Shown here: positions 12,108 to 24,296 of the stretch, piece by piece | How positions within the stretch are numbered: the stretch's first letter is position 1 | How the letters are laid out: the number at the start of each line of letters is the position of its first letter | Source of the DNA: Calcarisporiella thermophila CBS 279.70 | Lineage: Eukaryota > Calcarisporiellomycota | Direction: 5' to 3' | DNA: 64,000 bases | Assembly: GCF_041956535.1 (NCBI RefSeq) | Contig: NW_027192198.1 | Coordinates: 901,834 to 965,833 of the forward strand | Notes under the pieces: model-generated | Seen by the model: only the letters and a program-made list of their open reading frames with translations | Told to the model about the DNA's origin: nothing | The model's database searches: none | Made by a program: the position numbers and the translations under genes

Positions 12108-12284
12108 ATGGCCAAAGCAATCGGATTGACCCTCTTACTCACTCTCTTTGTCATTTTTCAAATGACCAATGCCCACGCTATCCCTAAGTGTCAACCGCAA
12201 CTCGGAAAATGCAAGGAAGATACCGACTGTTGCATTGGCCATTGTATCCTCAAGGGTACAGCTGGATTATGCCAGCCCCTTTAA
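12108..12284 (+). CDS. small secreted cysteine-rich (knottin-like) peptide
   Basis: One exon, 58 residues. A hydrophobic signal peptide (IGLTLLLTLFVIFQMTNA) is followed by a mature part of about 34 residues with six cysteines spaced C-X6-C-X5-CC-X3-C-X9-C. That spacing is the inhibitor cystine knot pattern, a fold used by many small secreted peptides for inhibition, defence or signalling. The gene has its own TATA box and stands alone inside a long gene-poor stretch. The start at 12108 is chosen because the signal peptide begins there; the open frame extends upstream without another ATG. The target and role are unknown, and I do not assign a toxic activity. Confidence 0.72.
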   Translation: MAKAIGLTLLLTLFVIFQMTNAHAIPKCQPQLGKCKEDTDCCIGHCILKGTAGLCQPL

Positions 12285-14026
12285 ATAGGCTCTTGTTTGC
12301 TTTCTTAATTTCATCAAGATGGAGCTTCCTCCTGACATAAGCATGTATGCTTTTATATGGGTGCCCATGTTTATCTACATTTACCTCCGTGGCCTATCTT
12401 GCTAGTCTCTTAATTTATGAGGCTCTCTTGGAACTATGAATAAACTTTATTTTTTTTCTTTGATGCAAAGTTGACTCCCTGAGAGCGAAAATGACCGACA
12501 TTAAAGCAGCAGTATGATTCTGTTATTTCAGCGGTTATCCCTCGCTCTGCGCTTTCAAATTGAGAACTTCTTGACGAGAACCTTTATACCTTTGTCCAAA
12601 AATGGGCCACTCGTGGAACACTGAAAATGGTAGGGTGGAGCCCGAACCAGACCTGCTCTACCCTTTTCGGATCCTTTGTCTTCACACATCACCTGGGGTC
12701 CCGGCTGTATCTGTTCTCGAAATACCTTTTATAAAAAGAAATAGAATAAATCATATTCCCGTTGCATTGCGAATTTAATTAAAGATTGGAAAGGCATCGG
12801 AGGGGAGGATAGAGTACCCATTGGACAACCATTCTTGTTGTCCTGGATCATGGCCCATCGGGGACCGATATTATGTAAGAATGACGCGGGCTAAAGACGG
12901 CTCCGTCCCCTTCTCAAACATAGAGTTACCCGTCCATTCAAGGTTTAATGCCAGGTCTGCCAAGAGGTGTCTGCCGGTCGGATAGGAACAAACCTTCGAT
13001 GCTGATGCTGATTTCCAATCGGCTTTTACCGAAGAGAGATAAACAGTTCCCGTCCTCCTGAACACTATCCTCATCTGTTACGCATTAACCTAGAGTAGAT
13101 AGAATTATTTACGGGAAGAGAAAATCATCCCTCATAGAAAACCAGGAGAGCCAGCAAGACTTCAGGAGAGTAGCTTAGGAGCTGATTGATCTAATGGGCA
13201 CTCTAGCTGATTCAGCAACTTATTGTGCAATTAGGGGAAAAAGAACCCACTCTCCTCTATTGCTAAGGATATACTGGGTGTTCATTCATCCTAGTAGCAA
13301 GACCGGAAAAACTGGGAGAGGTTTTGCATAGAGAGAGCAAGTCCTTGAGCGCGTTTGACAAGGCCCCGGCCGCGCAGGAGTTGGAACTGACTTTGGAGCA
13401 ATCGGTGGGGCTGCTTTGGAAAGCCACGGACGGCAGCCTTGAGTGATTCGAGTTTCATCCCGGCTTTTCCCTTTTACATGACACCGCAACATTTCAAGCC
13501 TATGTCAAACAGGACAATATCCCATGGACAGCGTTTCAGGATTTTTGGTCACGACGCTGCTTGGCAACTCGTCTCAACGCCGGCTATGGGTCGCAGCTAG
13601 AGCGGTGCGGGGTGAGAGCGTAGGCAAGCGGGAAGGATCGGATCCGTTTCCCCTAGGTTTTATGACTGGATGCCAAGGCTATGGCGGATGTTTCAGAAAG
13701 AGCTCGTTCTTCCTTACATGGGCTGCTTTTCATATAGTCAAGAGCGTCTCAGGCTATTTTTAACCCTAGTATAGTAATTTTGCCTCTCCGCTTCCATATA
13801 TGTGGGGCGGGCCGTAAGCCCAAACCTCCTTCTCCTTTTCCTCGATTTCCTTGTGCGGCTGGTTTGCCGCTGTGGAAAACCCTAACAAGGCCAATGACAC
13901 TGGCGGATCGGTGAGATAAAAACTCCACGTTTTTTCCATTTTACTCCTTCCATTTAATTTTTTTCCCTTGCTCGTGTTCGACCGGCAACTGTGCTGCTTC
14001 ATCCACCGCTTGACGTCGAACCCTCT
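12285..14026. other. gene-poor region
   Basis: No supported gene. 12285-12480 is the 3' flank of the peptide gene. Open frames at 12870-13760 are short and unlike any family I know. 13880-14026 is the T-rich upstream region of the arrestin-like gene. Confidence 0.45.
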
Positions 14027-15361
14027 ATGCATGCCCCCAAGTTATACTCCAATGCGGTAAAGCTCTTCCAGATTCGCGTCGAGACCATGGTGCCAGGCGG
14101 CGGGGAAGGCGAGGTGATCCTCCATGGGATGGCTTCGGAGGCATCTGGCTACAGATTGCGTGGCACCCTGGTGCTGAGCCTGAGCGACAATTTCAACGTG
14201 AAAAGCATAGGCTTGCGCTTTCTGGGCGAAATGAAGATCGGATGGGTAGAGGGTAAGTTGGATGGATGGCGGTAGGCAGCAAGGCTTGTTCTAATGCTCC
14301 TCATTGGCTCTCTTGCGGCGTTTCTCTCCTGTTCGCGTCCTGAAGCCTCCTCAACTCCGTACCAGAAATCGTGGAAAGAGGACCGAACGCTCATGGACCA
14401 CACCTGGACCTTCGTCTCGTCGCTGCACACGCTCCCGCCCGGCAACCATGTCTGGCCGTTTGAGATCACCCTCCCAGGCTCGACCCCTGAAACCGTCGCT
14501 CCCATTAACGCGAACCATTCCCAGGTCCTCTACTATCTCAAGGCGAGCATCGATCGGCCGGGCCTCTCCTCCAACCTGTCCACCAAGCTCCCGATCCGAG
14601 TCATCAGGATCCCGCTGTCATCCTCGCTGGATCTGATGCAATCCCTGGCGTTCGTCAACTGCTGGGAGAGGAAGGTCCGGTATGAGGTCGTGCTCCCCTC
14701 CCGGGGAATTGTGAAGGGAAGCCACTTCCTCGCCAATGTCCGGCTGGAGATGCTGTCGAAGAAATTGTTCGTCCGCGGGGTCAACTGGGTGTTGGCCGAG
14801 GTCCTGACTCTGACCGTGCAAACGCAGAGGCGCGCCATCGACACCGTCCTCGCGGCCGGGGGTCAAGATGTCGAGACGGCGCATTCCGAGGAGAAGCCCA
14901 ATTATGACATCCTTCTCCCGATCAAAGTGCCTCAGAGCGGTCTACGCTGCGACGCAGACATAGCTGGTCTGCGCATACGCCACAAAATCACCTTTTACAT
15001 CATGATCTCGGATAGGAGAAGGCATCATATGCAGCTCTATATCTCGCTGCCGGTGACGATCGTCGATCAGCGGTTCGGCGAGATGGTGAACACGCTCCCC
15101 ACCTACGGCGAGAGCTTCTCCGTCCCCGCGATCGCCGGCTCTCCGGCACAAACCAGAGAGCCCTTGGGCGCGTCGGATTATATGGGCTTGGCGCAGGCTC
15201 TCAACGGTGAGAGCGAAGCCCCGGGCCTCTCCCCCTTGGAAAGGCTAAAATTGATGCGACTCCCCTCGTACCGCACGGCCTTGCGCGAATCACCCCTCAA
15301 CTTACCCGTCTCCGACTCACTACCCTCATACCTGGATATCTCGAGTCGTCTGCCCAGCTAG
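14027..15361 (+). CDS. arrestin-related trafficking adaptor (alpha-arrestin)
   Basis: Two exons, 14027-14252 and 14346-15361, give about 413 residues. The N-terminal arrestin sandwich shows GYRLRGTLVLSLSDNFNVK and SIGLRFLGEMKIGW, followed by LPPGNHVWPFEITLPGSTPE, a typical arrestin-N segment. The arrestin-C half follows from about residue 180. Near the C-terminus are three LPxY motifs: LPTY (residue 326), LPSY (381) and LPSY (401). PPxY or LPxY motifs in such adaptors bind WW domains of Nedd4/Rsp5 ubiquitin ligases, which then ubiquitinate membrane transporters for endocytosis. That function is inferred from family and motifs. The exon join restores the frame through Ala76. An upstream in-frame GTG exists, but the first ATG is at 14027. 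Confidence 0.86.
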
Positions 15362-15703
15362 ACCCGCGATGGCCTCGCTATCCTCCTTGTATTTACCTCC
15401 TCATCCCTCTGTGGGCGCCCTGGTAACCATAATAGACGTGTAGTATTAATGGGTATCCACTAATGCCTCCATCCTCCCGGGTTATGTATATTAATTATTT
15501 TTTATCAATAATGTATATAGCTCTTTCTATTTTTGTTTTCCCCTTCTTTGGGGCCAGTGTGCATACTGTATTTAATGTATGCGGTTTACTTTTATTGAGG
15601 GGGGAAGAGGAAAGGGAAGAACTAATCGTAAGCGTGGTTGTATAAAAAAAATAGTCGTCATCAAAAGAAACAGAGGTTGTAACAAAAAAAAACACACACA
15701 AGG
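15362..15703. other. intergenic between convergent genes
   Basis: This is the shared 3' flank of the arrestin-like gene and the uL2 gene. It is AT-rich, with a poly-A run near 15680-15690, and no gene is seen. Confidence 0.6.
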
Positions 15704-16593
15704 TTACTGGTCCTTGTTGGTGGTCTTCTTGGTACCCCGAAGCAGACCAGTGCGGCGAGCCGCCACAAGACCCACCTTCTGACCAGGGGGAGCAAACCGC
15801 GACACGGTCGAGGCATGGCCGATGTGCTGGTGGTTACCACCTCCGTGGGGATGGTCCACGGGATTCATGGCCACACCACGGGTCTTGGGCCAGGCGTTGC
15901 GCTTCACTCGGTACTTGTGATACGCGCGGCCAGCCTTGAGCAAGGGCTTATCGATACGCCCGCCACCGGCCACGATGCCGATCATGGCCCGAGCATTACC
16001 ACTGATCACCTTCTTGGCCCCCGACGGAAGCTTCACGCGCGTCTTGTTGGTCTCGGGGTTGTGGCCGATGATGGTGGCGTAGTTGCCGGAGCAGCGGGCG
16101 AGGGCGCCCCGGTCTCCCACCTTCTCCTCCACGTTGCTAACGATGGTACCCTCGGGCATGGCCGACACGGGCAAGACATTGCCGACGGTCAGCGCGGCCT
16201 TCTTACCACAGTAGATGAACTGGCCAGTGTGGAGACCCTCGGTAGCGACGATCGTCTCCGTGCGGAGCTTGTACCTACATTCCACCACGAAACGGCCCCG
16301 TGTTAGTCCCGGTTCATCCATCGATACTGCCAATGCGGCGGGGATGCCATCCAGCAAGGATGCTGGTAAGGCCTGCTTAGGCTAACTTACCGATAAGGAT
16401 CCCGGAACACAACCTTGGCAAGAGGGGCACCCCGTCCGGGATCGTGCACGATTTCCTTCACAATCCCGCGGATATATCCATTGCGCTCTGCAAAATCGAG
16501 GGCTCGGAATTTGGCGGCACCCTTGCGACCGGCCGTATGGGATTTGAAGATGCCACCGGCACCTTTGCGTTGGGCACGGATTACACGACCCAT
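15704..16593 (-). CDS. RPL2: 60S ribosomal protein uL2 (yeast L2, human L8)
   Basis: Two exons on the minus strand, 16593-16391 and 16274-15704, give 257 residues, the usual length of eukaryotic uL2. Diagnostic segments are [20 protein letters not shown] at the start, RDPYRYKLRT across the intron, [17 protein letters not shown], and [20 protein letters not shown] near the end. The HPHGGG loop lies near the peptidyl-transferase centre in known ribosomes. The 116-bp intron splits an Arg codon. This is an essential large-subunit protein, normally highly expressed. The model is complete and intact. Confidence 0.97.
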
Positions 16594-16812
16594 GGTTTAA
16601 ATCTAAATCGGAAGAGGGAGAGACATGAAAGAAAGCATGAGAACATGCCGATCTTGGTAAAAACATGGGAAAAGCTCGATCGCCGCATTCCATTTTAAGA
16701 GGGACATGGTTTCGTTTCCATCCCCTCGATCCATTCCATCCAATAGCCCCCCTCGCGAGGACGGAAACTAGCCCATCCCTCGCCCTCCCCTACTCATCCA
16801 TCTATCGATCTG

Positions 16813-16833
16813 TCCATCCATCCATCCATCCAT
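16813..16833. repeat. (CCAT)n microsatellite
   Basis: Five CCAT units stand in tandem, with looser copies of the same motif upstream. Confidence 0.85.
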
Positions 16834-17156
16834 TCTGCCGCCCTCCTCTAGACTACTCACCGGCTTAAAGTGTTAAGGGGATTAGAGAGGAGGATCCCTA
16901 GGTCGATGTCTCCCTTCGACTATTAAACATTTTTTAACCATAATTAAGTTAATTAACTTGTTGAATTTAATCTTCCGTCTAAAAAATGTCGAGGGCAGGT
17001 GAGATGTACTATTTACCGAGGGTTACAGAGATATTATCAACAAATAATATAAAAAGAGGGAGCGGAGGGGGGGAGGGGAGGCGTCGTTGGGATAGAGCCG
17101 ATCACTAAGGTGTAGTGTCGACAGGATACTGGTCAAAGGGCTGAAGGAAGGTGGGA

Positions 17157-17180
17157 GGAAAGGAAAGGAAAGGAAAGGAA
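17157..17180. repeat. (AAAGG)n microsatellite
   Basis: Four tandem copies of a purine pentamer lie in the 3' flank of the kinase gene. Confidence 0.85.
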
Positions 17181-17342
17181 TGAGAGAGGGAAGTGGAGGC
17201 GGGAAAAAAATGAAATAGAATAGAGATGTAGGTGTAATAATTGTCCAACAATCCCAATATGAAAGGAAAAATAAAATACCAGAGGATTAATAAAGAAAAG
17301 ATATACGAAAAAGGGGCGATAAAATGGTGCTGGATATATAAT

Positions 17343-18878
17343 TTATGCTAAATATTCTGCCAGTCTCTCGACCACCTGATTCATCGAAGGGCGCTATGGA
17401 TGAAGCAAAACCCACAATAAAGGGGTGTGAGCGAAGCGACCTGTAAGAAAATAAAGTAGTATGGGTACCTTCTTCGGATCCTTATGCCACATTTCTTGAA
17501 TCAGCTCCAGAAGTGAGTTGGGGTATTTTCCTATCAGCGTCTGTAACGATGGCCGCACCCCCTTATCCCGCACCCCTTCATACAGCTGATGCTCTGTCAT
17601 GTCTTGGTAGGGATATCCGAGCTCTGCCCAAGTCAAAATCTCCCAAAAGATCAACCCGCACGCATACACGTCTACTTTCTCGGAGTACCGCGGGTTGGTC
17701 GACCAGAACTCAGGGGCCTGCCATTGTGGGGTGCCACAGAGGGTGGTGAGAGAGGCGTTGGCCCGAGGGCGGATACGGGCGAGGCCAAAATCATTGATCT
17801 TGGCGCGGAAGTCGGCGGATATAAGAATGTTCATGGATTTGAGATCGCGGTGGATAATGGACGGACGGCGCGCATGCATATAGGAGACGCCAAGAGATAT
17901 GTCGTGCATTAAAGTGACCTGAGCGCATTCGAAGCAAAAAGAAACCGGGTTAGTGTTGGAACAAGCCCACTCTTCCGCAGCCCCTTACCTGCACGCTAAA
18001 GTTCGGCTTTCTAGTCTTGCGCATGATGTCGAATAGATCACCCTCACAGAGCTCGGTCACAATGCAAAGATGCTTTGCGTTGGTACACACTCCGATGAAG
18101 CGGATGATATTTTCGTGGCAGAGCTGTCTAGTCCAAAAAAAAAGTGCGGTAGTGTGAGTTGGGTCGATACCAGGGGAGAGCAAAATAGACACCTACTTCA
18201 GTACATTGATTTCGTGCTTCATCTCCATGATGTCCTCCTCCGTAAATTGGGCAACTCGCAATTCGCCAATGGCTACTGGTTTACCTCTGTAAACCCCCGC
18301 AAAGCAATCTTTGAATCCGCCCGAGCCCAGTCTCTTGCCGATAATCAATTCATCGTAGGAAATCAATTCATCCTGGCCCGATTTGTCATCAAGGAACAAG
18401 GTGCTAAAGCGTTTAGAGTTTAAATCGCGCTCATAGGAGGGCGAAGAGAATTTGGCAGGGTAAAGGCGGGGGGTAGTCGGTGCGGGTATGGGTTTGGTAT
18501 TTTGCTTCTGAAAAAGGGAAGGGGGGAAATATTGAAATGTTTAGATCCAAAAATTATCGTATAAATCAATACCCAATCAAGAAGCGCGTTTATGAGCTTT
18601 TCTTTAGAACCCTCTGTGGGAAGCCCTACATGAATAATAAACATTTAGGATCTACCCATGGCTTGGGAATGGGTGCGCTGCCATACCTCGCTCTTGACAG
18701 AGCGCAATCAGCTCCGCTAGGATCTTCTTGTTCAAAGTAGCCCATGTCTCGCGCTAAGGATGCGCAATGAAAGTTAGCACGGGCAATCGCCGAAGGAAAT
18801 GGAAGTATAACGACGTACCTCTAGAGTGTCGTCAATGTGTCGCGTTATCCTCTGGAATTTGGGGCGCATGGTAGCCAT
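17343..18878 (-). CDS. SAP-domain protein kinase of the TKL type, lacking the usual beta3 lysine
   Basis: Seven exons on the minus strand: 18878-18819, 18753-18687, 18625-18573, 18507-18197, 18127-17989, 17918-17469 and 17393-17343, giving about 376 residues. Residues 20-62 form a SAP-like helical pair (LNKKILAELIALCQERGLPT, GSKEKLINALLDWK), a motif usually linked to DNA or chromatin binding. Residues 115-372 are a kinase domain: GKRLGSGGF (Gly loop), HRDLKSMN (233-240), DFG (253-255), an APE-like QAPEFW, and a C-terminal RPSMNQVVERL. The strand that normally reads VAxK reads VAIGEL, so Gly141 replaces the ATP-binding Lys. The catalytic Asp and DFG remain. Substrates are unknown. All six joins keep phase and rebuild family motifs. 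Confidence 0.87.
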
Positions 18879-19473
18879 GGGGGGGCAAGGCGTTAAACGA
18901 GTATTCAAGTGTGGCAACAAAGAGGGGCAGAGGAGATATAAGATGATGGGGTATTGTAGAATGGAAAGTATAGAGATTGTGGGCAAGCGTCTTTTTTTCT
19001 TTCTGTATAAAAAATGGTTCACTACTTCTTACTCAAATATCTTCTCCAAAAATGGGATAAGTCGATGAGGGATTCAATTGATGCCCTTTAGAACACCAAC
19101 GAAAAATCCCTGGGCAACCTTCTAAGCGCGCCTCAATTTCTTGCCTCTCAGGGGGCCTCAGGGCAAGGCACGCTTCCAGTGGAGTTAGTGGTGATTTTGT
19201 GGTGCTTCAAGGTTACGACGACGGAACACCTTTGTGCAATGAGGAGGGGATAGCCGGCGGCAGTCACGATGCTAAGCCATCGTGTATCGTTGCGATGTGG
19301 GGGATGGGTGTAGTCAAATGTTAACGTGGGTCTCTTTCGTGGCAGCGCGCGAGACGAATACATAATCAAACCTTTAATATTCTCTTTCTGTTACGCGCCT
19401 TCGATAGCAAATAAAGAAAGAAATCAACACTAATATAACCGAGGCGACGAAAGAGGAATTCATCAGTAGGAAA
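18879..19473. other. intergenic, divergent promoter (SAP-kinase / SEC24)
   Basis: Both flanking genes start here and point away from each other. No coding or RNA gene signal is seen inside. Confidence 0.6.
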
Positions 19474-22400
19474 ATGCAGGCATCACAGCCACCCCCCCCA
19501 CAGCAACACGGACAGCGCCCCCCATTCCCGGCTGGACCCCGGCCACCTATGGCACCAGGTATGCGACCGCCGCCTGGCCCCGGGATGGCCCGCCCTCCAT
19601 TCCCACCTGGCAATCGATCACAGGGTCCCGGAATGCCATCACAAGGAATGGGAAGACCTGGGGAGCCTTTAGGTGAGTAGATGCACATCATCTATCTTTA
19701 GATCGAAATGGGTTTATATTGTTCCGCGCAGATGAAAGGAATTATTCTCCCGATCTACTCTGAACTCCCTTTTCGCTAACTCTATTGCATCGATGTTAAC
19801 CATTTTCATCCCCTCCCTTATTTTCTAATCCTGCTTAGGTCCTGGAATGCGTCCTCCAATGGCCGGAAGGGTATCGCCACTTCCACCTGGCAATCGACCA
19901 CCTCCTCCCCAGAGCGGTCCTCAAAACATACCTCCAGGCCAGCGGCCTCCTATGCCTTACCCGGGTGCCCAACCCGGCCATCCGCCTCCTAATGCTCCTG
20001 GAAGCTCTCCTATGGGACGGCCTCCATTCCCTCAGCAGCCAAGACCTGGAATGCGTCCTCAAGCCGCTCCTCAACAGTTCCCCTCTCAAGGCCCCGGGCC
20101 TGTGTCATCCGTAGATGAGCAATCGGTGTTCACTCCTCAGGATGCCGTGACATCAGTAAGCAACCAGATGGATGCAATGAACTTGAATCAATTCGTAAGC
20201 TCTTTTGATGACGGATCCTCTTTCTTCCAATTTCTTAATGTATTGTGTGTTCTCGACATCTAGAGACCTGCCGGTGGAGCAAAACCTCGCTCTAAACGAG
20301 TATACGCTACAGATAATGTTTCTCCTCAAGAGGCCATCCCACAAGTCCCTCAGCCGGGCATCCCTCCGCAACCGCCTCAACCAATCGGCGTTCAGCCGCA
20401 AGGCATACAGCATCCTCAGCAGCCGGCTCCTCCAGGATATCCTCAGCAACCTCCTGCATTTACCCCTGGCCATCCCCCCCATGCTCCGCAACAAACCCCT
20501 CCTCAACACCTTCAGCAACAACAGCCTGGTCCGATGCATGCTATGCATGCTCATCCCCAGCAGCAAGCGCGTCCACGGATCGATCCTAACCAAATCCCGT
20601 CGCCGGTTATGGTACAGGAGCAGGATCAAGAGCATTTCGCGCAACAACCATATATGACGTGCTCAAAGACTGCGGTCCCCCTCGCAAGTTCGGACTTCCA
20701 TGCTATCGATGAGGGGAACTGTGTTCCGCGCTTCATGAGAATGACTACGTACAATATACCCTTTAGTGAGGGACTCCTAAACTCGGTGCACATGCCCTTG
20801 GGAGTTGTGGTGCAGCCGCTGGCGAAACTGCGTCACGACGAGGTGGGGACGATTGCCAATGCTCCATCCCCTTTTGATTTGTGGTCTCTAACCAGTTTTG
20901 AAACTATGTTTCTAGGGTCCTATTCCGGTGATTGAAACGGGTGAGGTTGGTCCTGTGAGATGTCTACGGTGCAAGGCGTATATAAACCCTTTTGTCTCAT
21001 TCACGGAGGGCGGACAGAAGTATACATGTAATATGTGTGGGTTTGGTAGTCAAGGTAGAGTGGCGCGTCATTTTGATTTTTTTCGAGCGGAATTGATCCT
21101 GAGTTTTGGTTTGAATTTTTTTTTTTTGGCTCCAACTCTAGTGCCACAAGAGTATTTCTGCAACCTCGACATGATGGGCCGTCGCCTCGACTTTGAACAA
21201 CGCCCTGAACTTCGACACGGCACCGTTGAATTTACCGTTCCTCGCGAATATTCATCTCGTGATCCCGCGCCAGGTGCCTACGTCTTCGCCATCGATGTAT
21301 CCTGGAACTCGATTCAGAGCGGAATGCTAGAGCAATGCATCGAGTCGCTTAAAGCGGTGCTCTTCGATGAAACGCGCATTCTGCCCGAAGGAGCTCGTGT
21401 AGGAATAATCACTTACGACCGAACAGTGCATTTCTACAACTTGTCGGTGAGTGTCGTCTAAAGTGATCGCCGCATTCGTTTTCTTTTAATATTTTGCCTA
21501 AATACTTTTGCCGCCACAACTATTAGCCCCAGCTAGATCAAGCCCAGATGCTGGTCGTCTCTGATGTGAACGATATGTTTGTTCCCCTCAGTTCCGGCTT
21601 CCTCGTTGATCCACTCGAATCTCGCCAAGTGATCACCGATTTGTTTAACGCTCTGCCGAACATGTTCAAAAATAACAAGATATCCGACCCGGCATTTGGC
21701 GCTGCGGTGCAGGCAGCCCAGCAGGCGATGGCCAGCACCGGCGGGAAACTATTGATTTACTTGACTTCGCTCCCTCTGAGTGGTCCAGGGACCCTGAAGT
21801 ATAGGGATGACCCGAAGCTATACAACACAGAGGGAGAACGCAAACTCTTCACCCCCCAGGATGCTTGGTACAAAACAATGGCGACGCAATGTGCAACGGC
21901 GGGCGTGTGTGTCGACCTGTTCCTCTTCCCCAGCGCATATGTTGATGTTGCCACACTATGTTTGTATTTTGTATACTAGGCCACTTTTATATTTGCTGGA
22001 GTGACTGAGCCTTTTTTTTCCAACTTAACAGCGGTGCTACCCTCACAGACGGGAGGAGACACTTACTTTTATCCGCAGTTCGTTCGTTCCCGGGATGGCA
22101 CTCGCCTTACCCACGATATCAAACATAATCTCTTACGAGAGCATGGCCAGGATGCTGTGATGCGTATTCGTTGCTCCACCGGTCTGAAGGTGGTCGAGCA
22201 CCTTGGGCACTTCCATTCGCGCAATCCGACCGACCTCGAGCTGGCCGGTATCGACGCGGATAAGGCGTTTGGGGTCATTCTTGGATATGACGAGCGGTTG
22301 GACGATAAGCAGCCTGCCCATATTCAATGTGCTTTGCTGTACACGACGAAAGAGGGATCGAGGAGAGTGCGGGTACACAACTTGGCCGTGGGTGTCACAA

Positions 22401-23488
22401 ACTTGGTTGGGAATGTTTTCCGGCATGCTGAGGCTGATGCATCAGTGAATCTCTTGCTTAAAGGAGGTAAAATATCTACCGCAAATTAGCAAAACCCTAA
22501 CGCGAACACTAATAGCGAGGTGCTTTTCTCTTTCTTCCAGCCTTTAACCAGGCGCTTGAGAAGCCCCTTAAGGATGTGCGCGAGGCTCTTACCGAGCGAT
22601 GTGCCAAGATCCTGGCAGCATATCGCAAAAACTGTGCATCCTCGACCTCTCCTGGCCAGGTAAAGTTGAGAGGGACTGTGTGTAATAAAAGCTTAATTAA
22701 CCAATGCATTTTAAAAAAAAAACTCAGCTTATTCTCCCAGAAGCCTACAAATTGCTACCCCTTTATACGCTTACCATGCTCAAGTCGAAAGCCCTTCGGG
22801 GTGGTCCCGATCTAAACGCAGATATCCGTGTATACACCATGCGGATGATCAAGACCATGGGGGTTTCGGAAACTATTGGGCTGCTTTATCCACGGATGTT
22901 TGCCGTGCATGAGATGCCCGAGAATGTAGGCCTTAGTCCCTTTTGAAGCCATGCCGATGGATCAAGGTATATTCTAATTTATTTTGGGAATTTTAGGCTG
23001 GGCTATCGGAAGAAACTGGTCACTTCAAAACCCCTCCCCTTGTGCGGGTGTCCTACGAGCGCCTCAATCCGGCGGGAGCTTATCTTCTTGAAAATGGCCA
23101 CCAGATGTTTATCTGGATTGGCCGCCAGATCGAATCGCAATTCTTGCGCGATGTCTTCCAAGTCGAACACATCGAATCTCTTGACCCCAATCTGACCGCA
23201 CTTCCGTCCCTCGACACGCACATCTCCAGACAACTTCGTGCGCTAGTAGAGTTCCTGCAAGGACAGCGCAGGCAATACTTGGGGATGAGATTGGTGAGGC
23301 AACAACTAGACGCGCAGGCTGAAGCCGAGTTCGTCTCTTTGCTAGCAGAGGATAAATTTGGTGGCCCTGGGGGAGAAGGGCTGTCCTATGTAGACTATTT
23401 GCTGCATATGCACCGGAGAATACAGACAGAGATGGAGACAGTACGGGTTGAACCCCCACCTGCGGCAACCGGTGGCTGGCATTTCTAA
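19474..23488 (+). CDS. SEC24: COPII coat subunit Sec24
   Basis: Ten exons: 19474-19672, 19839-20194, 20264-20842, 20916-21054, 21142-21446, 21527-21959, 22032-22466, 22541-22659, 22728-22925 and 22997-23488, giving about 1084 residues. The first 280 residues are Pro/Gln/Gly-rich, as in other Sec24 proteins. A zinc finger follows (CLRC, Cys394/397, with CNMC, Cys416/419), then the trunk (YVFAIDVSWNSIQSGML, GARVGIITYDRTVHFYNL), the QTGGDTYFYPQF segment, the beta-sandwich, the helical region and the gelsolin-like end. Sec24 is the cargo-selecting subunit of the inner COPII coat at ER exit sites, paired with Sec23. The intron after exon 6 starts GTTTGT, which is weaker than the others, but the join gives VDVATLSVLPSQTGGD as in the family. 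Confidence 0.95.
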
Positions 23489-23551
23489 CCTTTTTTCTTA
23501 TTTGGTGAATGCGATAAAAGTATTTTGGAGCGTACGGTAATGCTTTTTTTT

Positions 23552-23963
23552 NNNNNNNNNNNNNNNNNNNNNNNNNNNNNNNNNNNNNNNNNNNNNNNNN
23601 NNNNNNNNNNNNNNNNNNNNNNNNNNNNNNNNNNNNNNNNNNNNNNNNNNNNNNNNNNNNNNNNNNNNNNNNNNNNNNNNNNNNNNNNNNNNNNNNNNNN
23701 NNNNNNNNNNNNNNNNNNNNNNNNNNNNNNNNNNNNNNNNNNNNNNNNNNNNNNNNNNNNNNNNNNNNNNNNNNNNNNNNNNNNNNNNNNNNNNNNNNNN
23801 NNNNNNNNNNNNNNNNNNNNNNNNNNNNNNNNNNNNNNNNNNNNNNNNNNNNNNNNNNNNNNNNNNNNNNNNNNNNNNNNNNNNNNNNNNNNNNNNNNNN
23901 NNNNNNNNNNNNNNNNNNNNNNNNNNNNNNNNNNNNNNNNNNNNNNNNNNNNNNNNNNNNNNN
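23552..23963. other. assembly gap
   Basis: 412 bases are given as N. The left side ends in a T run and the right side is T-rich, so a hard-to-assemble low-complexity or repeat stretch is likely. The rest of 23489-24296 is AT-rich intergenic sequence with no gene seen. Confidence 0.95.
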
Positions 23964-24296
23964 GTATTATTTTCTTATGGGATACTATGGGCTTTTCTCT
24001 CCTTTATTCATATGTTTTTTTTTTTCATTCTTTCCATTTCCCTCTTTTCTTTTATTAAATGGTCCTCTGTTACATGTGCTAGTTCAGACTCAAAGGATGG
24101 AGAATTTTGGGAAAAAAGTAAATACACTCCCCGATGTTGTGCAATAGATATTTCGTGCACACGAAGCAGCAACAAATGTGCCCATCTCGCATTTTTCTCA
24201 CGGTGCTCGTATAAAAAAAGCTCAGCTCAGCTCCCCACATTTTCTAATCACTCCCCTCGTACTTAATTCCCCCCCTTTGATAAACTAAAATTAAAA

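Larger units (their letters stand above)
16594..17342. other. intergenic, promoter of uL2 and 3' flank of the kinase
   Basis: No gene is seen. The part next to 16593 is the uL2 promoter and leader. It holds a (CCAT)n tract at about 16813-16833 and an (AAAGG)n tract at about 17157-17180. 16920-16980 is AT-rich. Confidence 0.55.

Noticed and set aside
13524-13763. Plus-strand frame of 79 codons in the gap before the arrestin-like gene
   Set aside because: No homology, signal or conserved features, and no partner exon.
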